Assembly (NCBI GenBank): GCA_003222375.1
Contig: QHVX01000353.1
Span: forward strand, 1-5,433
Origin: Acidobacteriota bacterium
GTDB taxonomy: Bacteria > Acidobacteriota > Thermoanaerobaculia > Gp7-AA8
Direction: 5' to 3'
Length of the DNA: 5,433 bases
In this document: positions 1-4,763 of the stretch, one piece after another
How the letters are laid out: the number at the start of each line of letters is the position of its first letter
Numbering within the stretch: position 1 is the stretch's first letter
Position numbers and translations under genes: made by a program
Notes under the pieces: generated by a model
The model's database searches: none
What the model was told of the DNA's origin: nothing
Seen by the model: only the letters and a program-made list of their open reading frames with translations

Positions 1-218
1 CGCTCCGCGCGATCGCCACGGGCGACACGACGTATGCGGCGCCGTTCACCGTGGGCGCACCGATTCGTGCCTCGGACATCGCGGACATTCGCGCCGACAT
101 CAATACATCTCTCTCGATTCTGGCACTGCCGCAGATTGCGTTCACGGATCCGGCGCTGAGCGCCGGCACGCCAATCAAAGCGGTGCACATTCAGCAACTG
201 CGCGACGCGGTGAAATAA
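1..218 (+). CDS. C-terminal fragment of a probably secreted protein with an Acidobacteria-type tail repeat (5' end outside window)
   Basis: The reading frame is open from position 3 and ends at TAA 216-218, giving 71 residues of a longer protein. Two similar segments are visible: 'GAPIRASDIADIRADIN' and 'GTPIKAVHIQQLRDAVK', the second preceded by 'FTDPALSA'. From memory, tails of the form FTDP-x-L-x-x-G-x-x-I-(K/R)-A-x-H-I-x-x-L-R-x-A-V are common at the C-termini of large secreted Acidobacteria proteins (peptidases, Ig-like or repeat proteins). The role of this tail is not known to me; cell-surface or domain-packing functions would be guesses. No catalytic domain is visible, so the function of the full protein cannot be called. 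No convincing intrinsic terminator follows the stop codon. The frame is firmly coding; the family assignment is moderate. Confidence 0.75.
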   Translation, partial: LRAIATGDTTYAAPFTVGAPIRASDIADIRADINTSLSILALPQIAFTDPALSAGTPIKAVHIQQLRDAVK

Positions 219-423
219 CGTTCGTTTTCGGCCCTTGCCCAGCGCGACTTCTCACGCAACTCCGTTCCTAAACGCGCCCTCCGCTAGACTCATCCACCGA
301 GTGGCAGCGGCTGAATGCCGGAACATCGCCGATCGTGAAAGTGACTCAGTCGAGGCAAGAGAGCATCGGAACGGACCGGTGCGGGACCCGATGAACACTT
401 GCATGAACACTTCGGCGATTCTG
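219..423. other. Intergenic stretch with no convincing gene
   Basis: Between the stop of the first gene and the tRNA terminator I see no gene. A 73-codon open frame from a TTG at 235 has no ribosome-binding site, a composition unlike protein, and runs into the terminator stem. The only local structure is a 10-bp direct repeat, 'atgaacactt', at 391-400 and 403-412 (12-bp period). Confidence 0.6.
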
Positions 424-466
424 GCCAAAAGAAAAACGCCGCTCCGTTTCTCCTAACGTGAGCGGC
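424..466 (-). terminator. Intrinsic terminator of the tRNA-Val unit
   Basis: Read on the minus strand, GCCGCTC (466-460) pairs perfectly with GAGCGGC (444-438). Three further inner pairs form across a one-base bulge (456-458 with 445-447). The stem is followed directly by GTTTTTCTTTT (437-427). A GC-rich stem plus a T-rich tract about 17 nt past the tRNA-Val(CAC) 3' end is the classic rho-independent arrangement. It suggests that both tRNAs end on one primary transcript here. Confidence 0.88.
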
Positions 467-482
467 ATGAGAAGTTTAGAAT

Positions 483-558
483 TGGTAGGCGCTATCGGAC
501 TCGAACCGATGACCCCCACCGTGTGAAGGTGATGCTCTACCAACTGAGCTAAGCGCCT
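483..558 (-). tRNA. tRNA-Val, anticodon CAC
   Basis: The full cloverleaf can be drawn on the minus strand. The acceptor AGGCGCT (558-552) pairs with AGCGCCT, followed by discriminator A and an encoded CCA (485-483). The D-stem is GCTC/GAGC. The anticodon stem TCACC/GGTGG contains one T-G pair. The loop TTCACAC puts anticodon CAC at 525-523, which reads GTG (Val). The T-arm is ATCGG-TTCGAGT-CCGAT. Length is 76 nt with CCA. It is the second tRNA in the unit, and the terminator follows closely. CCA is gene-encoded, so maturation would mainly need end trimming. Confidence 0.97.
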
Positions 559-565
559 GTTACTC

Positions 566-683
566 GGCTTCGTATAACGCCGCATCTGCTTCGTTGCCCT
601 CGCTCGCGCTCGTCGACGTATGGGTTTGTACGTCTCCTCGCGTGCGTTTCGGGCGCCTCGCATCTGCGTCGTTCTACGAAGCC
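566..683. repeat. 118-bp concentric imperfect palindrome (REP/MITE-like) between the two tRNA genes
   Basis: The outer arms 566-579 (ggcttcgtataacg) and 670-683 (cgttctacgaagcc) are complementary at 13 of 14 positions. The inner arms gacgta (615-620) and tacgtc (629-634) are perfectly complementary around the loop 622-627. Both pairs share the same centre, 624.5, and the intervening arms pair in patches (581-584 with 665-668, 587-589 with 660-662, 607-609 with 640-642), so this is one long hairpin. A near-identical 15-mer, cgcatctgc(t/g)tcgtt, also occurs in direct orientation at 581-595 and 659-673. The form is that of a non-coding palindromic repeat; no protein is encoded. Whether it is multicopy in the genome cannot be seen here. 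Confidence 0.75.
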
Positions 684-715
684 TTGACTTGCAAAGAACA
701 CGACTGCGGCCGAGT

Positions 716-792
716 TGGTAGGCCCTAGCGGACTCGAACCGCTGACCTCCACCGTGTCAAGGTGGCGCTCTAACCAACTGAGCTAAGGGCCT
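716..792 (-). tRNA. tRNA-Val, anticodon GAC
   Basis: The minus-strand cloverleaf is complete. The acceptor AGGCCCT (792-786) pairs with AGGGCCT (726-720), followed by discriminator A and encoded CCA (718-716). The D-stem is GCTC/GAGC with loop AGTTGGTTA. The anticodon stem is CCACC/GGTGG. The loop TTGACAC gives anticodon GAC at 758-756, reading GTC and GTT (Val). The T-arm is AGCGG-TTCGAGT-CCGCT. Length is 77 nt with CCA. It lies upstream of tRNA-Val(CAC), probably in the same transcript. I could not pick a convincing promoter in 793-860. Confidence 0.97.
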
Positions 793-847
793 GTCGGGAT
801 CGTTCTCAACGAACCGCTTCCGCGCGCTATTTCCGCGCCGGGCCGCT

Positions 848-860
848 TAGGATATACCGG
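848..860 (+). promoter_or_regulatory. Start-region signals of the hydrolase gene: AGGA ribosome-binding site or leaderless -10
   Basis: AGGA at 849-852 lies 8 nt before the ATG at 861, a usable Shine-Dalgarno spacing that supports this start. The overlapping TAGGAT (848-853) matches the -10 consensus at 4 of 6 positions and lies 7 nt before the ATG, so a leaderless transcript is an alternative reading. The two cannot be separated by inspection. Confidence 0.4.
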
Positions 861-1883
861 ATGCGCCGGCCGACGAAAACGATCGCGATCGCCGCTGCGG
901 CCGCGGCGGCGGCCGCCGGCATCGAACGCCGCTTTCTCGCCGCGCCGCGCTACCGCGGACCACTGACCGAACATTTTGACGGCCGCCGTTTTCACAATCC
1001 CGGTCCGGGATGGCAGAGCGAACGCGCATTCCTGAAATGGCAATTCAATCGCCGCCGCGGTTACTGGTCGCGCTGGCTCGACGGCCCCTTCGGTCCGCCG
1101 CCGCCGAAACGCGCGGGTGACGGCGAACTTCGCGTCACCTTCATCAATCATTCGACGACGCTGCTGCAGCTCGATGGCATGAACATCCTCACCGATCCGG
1201 TATGGTCGGATCGCGTCTCGCCGTTCGCCTTCGCCGGCCCTAAACGGCATCGTGCGCCCGGAATTCGATTCGAGGATCTTCCGCCCATCGACGTGGTTCT
1301 GCTCAGCCACAATCATTACGAGCATCTCGACGTTGCAACGTTGAAGCGCCTCGCCGGCTGCAAGATCATCACGCCGCTGGGCAACGCTGCGCTGATGAAG
1401 CGTCACGGCATCGTTGCGACAGAGCTCGACTGGTGGCAGAGCGAAGGTCCGATCACCGTGGTACCTGCGCAACATTTTTCCGCGCGTGGTTTTTCGGATC
1501 GCAATCGAAACCTGTGGAGCGGTTTCGTGATCGCGTCGCGCAGCGGAAACGTGTATTTCGCCGGTGACACCGGGTGGGGCGACCACTTCGAGGAAATCGG
1601 AGGGCGCTTCCAGCCGATACGCCTGGCACTGCTGCCGATCGGCTCGTATCTGCCGCGATGGTTCATGTGTTACGCGCACATCGATCCGGCCGAAGCGGTG
1701 CGCGCGCACCACGTTTTGCGCTCGCAGACCAGCGTTGCGATTCATTTCGGTTCTTTCGAGCTCGGCGATGACGGACAATTCGAGCCTGTCCGCGATCTCG
1801 AACGCGCGCTAGCGGCGAATGGCAGCCCGCGATTCTGGATCCTCGATCAGGGGGAAGGACGGGACGTCCCGCCGTGCGATTGA
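861..1883 (+). CDS. Metallo-beta-lactamase-fold hydrolase, NAPE-PLD/UlaG-like, with N-terminal membrane anchor or signal
   Basis: A 340-aa metal-dependent hydrolase of the branch containing N-acylphosphatidylethanolamine phospholipase D. Residues 1-20 are a basic start and an alanine-rich hydrophobic run, probably a membrane anchor or signal peptide. Residues 92-137 carry the conserved opening ('NHSTTLLQLDG', 'ILTDPVWSDRVSPF', 'GPKRHRAPG'). The metal-binding loop is SHNHYEHLD at 149-157 (H150, H152, E154, H155), where the family normally has HxHxDH, so an Asp is replaced by Glu. Further ligands are H205 in 'PAQHFSARGF', D236 in 'FAGDTGWGDHF' and H296 in 'AIHFGSF'. 'LPIGSYLPRWFM' at 258-269 is also typical of this branch. 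Length fits the family. The likely substrate is a phospholipid or phosphodiester, by inference only. The start is ATG 861 with AGGA 8 nt upstream. The stop overlaps the next gene by 10 bp, indicating an operon. Confidence 0.9.
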   Translation: MRRPTKTIAIAAAAAAAAAGIERRFLAAPRYRGPLTEHFDGRRFHNPGPGWQSERAFLKWQFNRRRGYWSRWLDGPFGPPPPKRAGDGELRVTFINHSTTLLQLDGMNILTDPVWSDRVSPFAFAGPKRHRAPGIRFEDLPPIDVVLLSHNHYEHLDVATLKRLAGCKIITPLGNAALMKRHGIVATELDWWQSEGPITVVPAQHFSARGFSDRNRNLWSGFVIASRSGNVYFAGDTGWGDHFEEIGGRFQPIRLALLPIGSYLPRWFMCYAHIDPAEAVRAHHVLRSQTSVAIHFGSFELGDDGQFEPVRDLERALAANGSPRFWILDQGEGRDVPPCD

Positions 1884-2230
1884 TCGGCGCGTGGTCGCAC
1901 GCGATCATCGACTACGCGCTCGTCACATTCATATTCATCGGACCGTCGATCGCCGGTTTTACCGGACCGCAGGCCACGACGGCACATACGCTCGGCACGA
2001 CGCTCTTGGTGCTCTCGCTTCTCACGCGCTATCCGCTGGGTGTTTTGCGCGCAATCCGCTTTCCGGTGCACGGCGTGGTGGAAGTTCTCATCGCCCTCAT
2101 GTTCCTCGTCCTTCCGTGGCTCGCGAACTTTGCCAAAGGCATCCACTCGCGCAATTTCTACTTGTTGATCTCGCTGGTGATGCTCACGATCTGCTTCATG
2201 ACCGATTTTCGCGGCCGCCGCGATGCGTAA
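1874..2230 (+). CDS. Small four-helix membrane protein, SPW-repeat-like
   Basis: A 118-aa hydrophobic protein with about four membrane helices (roughly 8-26, 36-52, 64-84, 94-110). It is built from two similar halves: 'SHAIIDYALVTFIFIGPSIAGF' begins near residue 8 and 'VHGVVEVLIALMFLVLPWLANF' near residue 65, each followed by a second helix ending in 'LLTRYP' or 'CFMTDF'. The His-(G/A)-x-(I/V)-(D/E) start and the (G/L)P-x-x-x-x-F end of each first helix resemble SPW-repeat membrane proteins; the resemblance is from memory and the molecular role is unknown. The start is GTG 1874, because no in-frame ATG occurs before residue 76. A GGAAGGA (1853-1859) lies 14 nt upstream, with the palindrome cgggacgtcccg (1860-1871) in between. 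The gene overlaps the hydrolase by 10 bp and the response regulator by 8 bp, suggesting translational coupling. TTG at 1880 is a weaker alternative start. Confidence 0.78.
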   Translation: MRLIGAWSHAIIDYALVTFIFIGPSIAGFTGPQATTAHTLGTTLLVLSLLTRYPLGVLRAIRFPVHGVVEVLIALMFLVLPWLANFAKGIHSRNFYLLISLVMLTICFMTDFRGRRDA

Positions 2231-2759
2231 GCGCGTCCTGGTCGCCGACGATCAGGGCGTGAATCGGAAGTTGACGATGCGCCGCCTCGAGCAGCTCGGC
2301 TTCGAAGTCGACGTCGTTGAAAACGGATTGCAAGTCATCGAGGCAGTCAATCGCACGCCGTACGATCTCGTCTTCATGGACTGCCACATGCCGCATATGG
2401 ATGGCTTCCGCGCGGCGCAATGGATTCGGCAGCGCGAAGGAACGCAGCGACATACACCGATCGTCGCATTCACCGCCAGCGCGGGCGAGAGCGACCGACA
2501 GCGATGCCTCTCCGCCGGCATGGACGATTTCGTAAGCAAGCCGATCGAGGAGGCGGAGCTGTTGCGCGTTGTGGCGCGATGGTTGGGACCGGCTGAAGCC
2601 GGTGCTCCATACATCGACCGTCAGGAGCTCATTGAAATCTTTCTCGCTGACGCGCCGACGCACATCAACGCGCTTCGCGATGCGATTCGCGCTCTCGTAG
2701 CGGCCGCGAAGATTTTCGATCAGCTCGAGACCGAATTTCGCAATTTCACTTCATCCTGA
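2223..2759 (+). CDS. Response regulator: CheY-like receiver plus a degenerate HPt-like C-terminus
   Basis: A 178-aa protein. Residues 3-121 form a complete receiver domain: acidic pair D9/D10, phospho-acceptor D53 in 'VFMDCHMPHMDGF', T84 in 'AFTAS' and K106 in 'SKPI'. The 'MDCHMPxMDG' and 'GMDDFVSKPI' signatures are those of receiver domains in hybrid kinases and multistep phosphorelays. After a short linker, residues 131-157 ('IDRQELIEIFLADAPTHI' onward) look like the first helix of an HPt domain, and 'AAKIFDQLETEF' at 161-172 looks like its last helix. The middle helices with the AHxLKG phospho-histidine motif are absent, so phosphotransfer by this tail is unlikely. No DNA-binding output domain exists, so a signalling role by protein contact is inferred. 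The ATG overlaps the previous stop by 8 bp. The stop codon lies inside a repeat element, and the linker carries a hairpin. Confidence 0.9.
   Translation: MRKRVLVADDQGVNRKLTMRRLEQLGFEVDVVENGLQVIEAVNRTPYDLVFMDCHMPHMDGFRAAQWIRQREGTQRHTPIVAFTASAGESDRQRCLSAGMDDFVSKPIEEAELLRVVARWLGPAEAGAPYIDRQELIEIFLADAPTHINALRDAIRALVAAAKIFDQLETEFRNFTSS
2588..2603. repeat. REP-like hairpin inside the response-regulator linker
   Basis: accggc (2588-2593), tgaa and gccggt (2598-2603) form a perfect 6-bp stem with a 4-nt loop, followed by gctcc. It encodes residues in the 'GPAEAGAPY' linker between the receiver and the HPt-like tail. Sequences of the form GGCT(A/G)AAGCC-GGTGCTCC occur, from memory, as dispersed palindromes in several high-GC phyla. 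Copy number here is unknown. Confidence 0.4.
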
Positions 2760-2885
2760 GCGAAGCGAAGGATCTACGGTGGAGCAGCTGCGCCGCTTCG
2801 CCATGGCAGCGCCTGGGCGTTCAGTGTCGCTGCGCCACCGGAGATCCTTCGCTCCCTTCACCCTCAGCCCGCCCGCGCTCAGGAT
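2753..2885. repeat. Inverted repeat of the 'ATCCTGAGCGAAGCGAAGGATCT' type at the convergent gene ends
   Basis: The left arm 2763-2788 (aagcgaaggatct then acggtggagcagc) matches the reverse complement of 2829-2854 at 23 of 26 positions. The element also extends outward: ATCCTGAGCG at 2753-2762 recurs inverted at 2876-2885, separated from the right core by a 21-bp insertion (2855-2875). The consensus is, from memory, a widespread dispersed repeat in bacterial genomes including Acidobacteria. The left arm supplies the TGA of the response regulator. The right arm lies within the 3' end of the YjdF-like gene. The resulting hairpin could act as a shared transcription end for both converging units, though it has no T-tract. 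Confidence 0.8.
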
Positions 2886-3483
2886 AAAGTCTGAGCAACT
2901 GGCGGTCGTGAATGCGGCCTAACAGCAATGGCGCGAGCATCGCCCCGACCAGCGCGGTCGCCATGTCCTCCTGCGTATCCCAGACGTCGCCCTGCGTCCC
3001 GAGGAATGCATCGCCTTTCGATCCGGTGGCGACCGCGACGCGCCACTCGAAAAGTTCATAGAGCGCGCTGAAGGCGAGGCAGATCGACACGACGATGAAG
3101 TAGAGCCAGCCGCGGCTCCGCACGATGTTCTTTCGAATCAGGATCTCGCGGGCGATGATCGCCGGCACGAAGCCCTGGGCGAAGTGGCCGATGCGGTCGT
3201 AATCATTGCGGGCAGTGCCGAACACCCTCTGCATCCAGTACCCCAGCGGCACTTCGGCGTACGTGTAATGCCCGCCGATCATCAGGATCGCCGCATGAAT
3301 CATCAGCAGCGTGTAGAGCAGCGGCGTGAGTGGAAATCGCCGCCAGGTCGCCGCCAGAATCACGAGGCCGATGATCGCGGGAAAAACTTCGAGGAACCAC
3401 GTGAAGTAATCGTGCGGCCGGATCAGCGACCAGACGAACACGACGCCGAGGGCGATGAGGAGCGCGGTGTTCGTGCGCGTCAT
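2821..3483 (-). CDS. yjdF: YjdF-family (DUF2238) inner-membrane protein
   Basis: A 220-aa integral membrane protein of unknown biochemical function, belonging to the DUF2238 family that includes E. coli YjdF. About six membrane helices are visible (near 7-20, 33-47, 54-71, 102-116, 126-145, 173-189). Family hallmarks are 'GGHYTYAEVPLG' at 70-81, 'RNDYDRIGHFAQGFVPAI' at 92-109, 'AFSALYELFEW' at 137-147 and 'FLGTQGDVWDTQEDMATAL' at 160-178. The many conserved polar residues (H72, Y73, D94, H100, E143, D166, D169) suggest a binding or catalytic site in or near the membrane, which is inference. Residues 200-217 ('YPERGRAEGEGSEGSP') are encoded by the right arm of the repeat element, so this hydrophilic tail is probably acquired and not part of the fold. 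The start is ATG 3483, which has an extended -10-like sequence 7 nt upstream and no Shine-Dalgarno. It lies 21 nt after the DUF6496 gene. Confidence 0.92.
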   Translation of the reverse strand: MTRTNTALLIALGVVFVWSLIRPHDYFTWFLEVFPAIIGLVILAATWRRFPLTPLLYTLLMIHAAILMIGGHYTYAEVPLGYWMQRVFGTARNDYDRIGHFAQGFVPAIIAREILIRKNIVRSRGWLYFIVVSICLAFSALYELFEWRVAVATGSKGDAFLGTQGDVWDTQEDMATALVGAMLAPLLLGRIHDRQLLRLYPERGRAEGEGSEGSPVAQRH

Positions 3484-3490
3484 GCGCGCA

Positions 3491-3499
3491 AGTATGACA
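3491..3499 (-). promoter_or_regulatory. Possible extended -10 giving a leaderless YjdF-family transcript
   Basis: On the minus strand TGT-CATACT (3499-3491) matches an extended -10 (TGn plus a hexamer with 4 of 6 consensus bases). Only 7 nt separate it from the ATG at 3483, so transcription would begin at about the start codon. There is no ribosome-binding site. No -35 was identified. Read-through from the upstream gene is the alternative. Confidence 0.4.
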
Positions 3500-3504
3500 G
3501 GGCG

Positions 3505-3699
3505 TTATTTCTTCTTCGAAGCGCCCTTCTTGGGCGGAACTTTCGCGCCCGAGCGCCGCGCCTCGGAAAGGCCGATTGCGATCGCCTGCTTGCGGCTCGT
3601 CACTTTCTTTCCCGATCGCCCGGAGCGCAGCTTGCCCTGCTTCTTTTCCTTCATCGCGCGCTCGACTTTCTCTCCTGCTTTCTTACCGTACTTCGGCAT
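3505..3699 (-). CDS. Small lysine-rich DUF6496-type protein
   Basis: A 64-aa strongly basic protein: 17 Lys and 6 Arg, with a Lys-rich tail 'PPKKGASKKK'. The start 'MPKYGKKAGEKVERAMKE' and the central 'GKKVTSRKQAIAIGLSEAR' at 30-48 match the DUF6496 family of short bacterial proteins. Its members carry the KQAIAIGLSEAR block and have no established function that I know of. The charge suggests nucleic-acid binding, but nothing in the sequence proves it. GGGAGG (3709-3704) lies 4 nt before the ATG, a strong but closely spaced ribosome-binding site. An overlapping ATG at 3703 is out of frame and is rejected. The gene lies 44 bp after the VWFA-related gene and 21 nt before the YjdF-family gene, all on the minus strand. 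Confidence 0.9.
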   Translation of the reverse strand: MPKYGKKAGEKVERAMKEKKQGKLRSGRSGKKVTSRKQAIAIGLSEARRSGAKVPPKKGASKKK

Positions 3700-3703
3700 A
3701 CAT

Positions 3704-3709
3704 CCTCCC
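3704..3709 (-). promoter_or_regulatory. Ribosome-binding site of the DUF6496-type gene
   Basis: Minus-strand GGGAGG followed by ATGT and then ATG. This is the strongest Shine-Dalgarno in the window, with a short 4-nt spacer. It fixes the start at 3699. Confidence 0.7.
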
Positions 3710-3743
3710 GCGCGGCGAAGTGTGCAAGCACCGGTCCACTACA

Positions 3744-4763
3744 CTAGTCGCGATCGACGTACGTGCTGCGCGCCATCACTTCCGCGCCGCGGCGATCGAC
3801 ATCGACTTCGATCGTATGCAGGCCGCGAATCTTCGTATCGGGTTTTCGCACTTCGAGCTCGTAGTGGCCGGCCAGCGTTTTGTGCAGTCGCTCGATCGCG
3901 ATGTTTGGAAATCGAAATGTCGACGCGTAGAAGCCGCCGGTGTCGCCGGAGACTTGTCCGAGGCCGACGGAAAGCGAATGCGCGTCGGCCTGCGTGAAGT
4001 CGAGCGAGAACACGCTGACGCGCGCGCCTTCCAGCGCCTGCCGTGCCGCGGGATAAGAGCGCTCCATCCACACGCGGCCGCCGCTGAGCGTTCCGAGTCC
4101 CCATCCGAAAAGAATCATTGACTTCGGTCCGGGGATCGGCCGCAGCGCGTTGCCGATGATGAGAAGCGCCTGCGAAGAATCGCGTGCATCCTTCATCACC
4201 TGCGGATCGAGATGCGATCGGAGCGAGGGCATCGGCACGACGTGCGGCGTGTTCGGCTCGTTGATCAGAATCGCATCGTGCATTGCGGCCGCAATCTCAG
4301 ATTTTTTGTCGGTGAAGTCGAGCCTGAATTTCAAATGCGAGTCGAAGGACAAGACAGCCACGCGATCGTCGGGCTCGAGAAAGTCGAGAAACGAATCGAT
4401 CCGCTGCAGGATGTCCATCTGTCCGATGACACGCGACGGATGCCGCCCGAAATCGGTTTGAAAAAAGAAAATGAAAAGACGGCCGCGCGGTGCCGGCACA
4501 TTCATCGTGGTGTTGACCTGCGCCGGCGCCTTGTCGATTTCGGCGAGCTCGCGCTCCGCGGCCGTTTCGGGAATCCAATCGACCGTTTCGACGATCGCCG
4601 GCTTTCCGTCGACGCGCACCCGGAAGTCGGCCGGCTTGAGATCGGTGATCGGATTGCCGCGCGAATCGGTCACCCGTGCGTCGATGAGGATGCGCTCGAC
4701 AGTGATCCGCTCCTGGTATTGCTGTTCCTGAAGGACAAGAAGGGCAATCAGAAGGAAGGGCAT
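3744..4763 (-). CDS. Secreted VWFA-related domain protein (Acidobacteria type)
   Basis: A 339-aa protein resembling the VWFA-related domain family described from Acidobacteria. Residues 2-11 are a hydrophobic signal-like segment without the usual positive charges. Residues 19-62 ('ERITVERILIDARVTDSRG', 'LKPADFRVRVDGKPA') form the characteristic N-terminal beta domain. A von Willebrand A-like fold follows, from 'RGRLFIFFFQTDF' at 93-105, through 'FLEPDDRVAVLSFDSHLKF' at 128-146, 'PKSMILFGWGLGTLSGG' at 213-229, 'ARVSVFSLDF' at 247-256 and 'SGDTGGFYAST' at 272-282. The C-terminal beta segment, 'LAGHYELEVRKPD' at 297-309, is also typical. The MIDAS metal motif DxSxS is missing at 101-107 (QTDFGRH), so metal-dependent ligand binding is doubtful. 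The function is unknown; a surface or periplasmic protein-contact role is inferred. The start ATG 4763 lies 23 bp from the divergent M64 gene. Confidence 0.9.
   Translation of the reverse strand: MPFLLIALLVLQEQQYQERITVERILIDARVTDSRGNPITDLKPADFRVRVDGKPAIVETVDWIPETAAERELAEIDKAPAQVNTTMNVPAPRGRLFIFFFQTDFGRHPSRVIGQMDILQRIDSFLDFLEPDDRVAVLSFDSHLKFRLDFTDKKSEIAAAMHDAILINEPNTPHVVPMPSLRSHLDPQVMKDARDSSQALLIIGNALRPIPGPKSMILFGWGLGTLSGGRVWMERSYPAARQALEGARVSVFSLDFTQADAHSLSVGLGQVSGDTGGFYASTFRFPNIAIERLHKTLAGHYELEVRKPDTKIRGLHTIEVDVDRRGAEVMARSTYVDRD

Noticed and set aside
391..412. Direct repeat atgaacactt, two copies 12 bp apart, as an operator
   Set aside because: Only two copies, not next to a start codon or promoter, and no matching regulator in view; chance is plausible.
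235..456. Possible 73-codon gene from TTG 235
   Set aside because: No ribosome-binding site, non-protein-like composition, and its 3' end forms the tRNA terminator stem.
566..683. CRISPR array or integrase attachment site beside the tRNAs
   Set aside because: Only two imperfect 15-mer direct repeats with no regular spacers, and no integrase or partial tRNA duplicate that would mark an att site.
793..860. Promoter for the tRNA unit
   Set aside because: TTGAGA-like and TATATC-like strings occur on the minus strand, but at spacings that do not form a -35/-10 pair at a sensible distance from the tRNA.
892..921. GC-only stretch near the hydrolase start as a special DNA element
   Set aside because: It is explained by the run of alanine codons in the N-terminal hydrophobic segment.
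783..1778. Long minus-strand open frame of 331 codons opposite the hydrolase gene
   Set aside because: It lies antisense to a clear metallo-hydrolase gene, includes the end of a tRNA gene, is Arg-rich and has no recognisable motif. Long antisense frames are expected in GC-rich codon usage.
3184..4121. Plus-strand open frames of about 180 codons across the YjdF, DUF6496 and VWFA region
   Set aside because: All are shadows of recognised minus-strand genes and carry no family signature.
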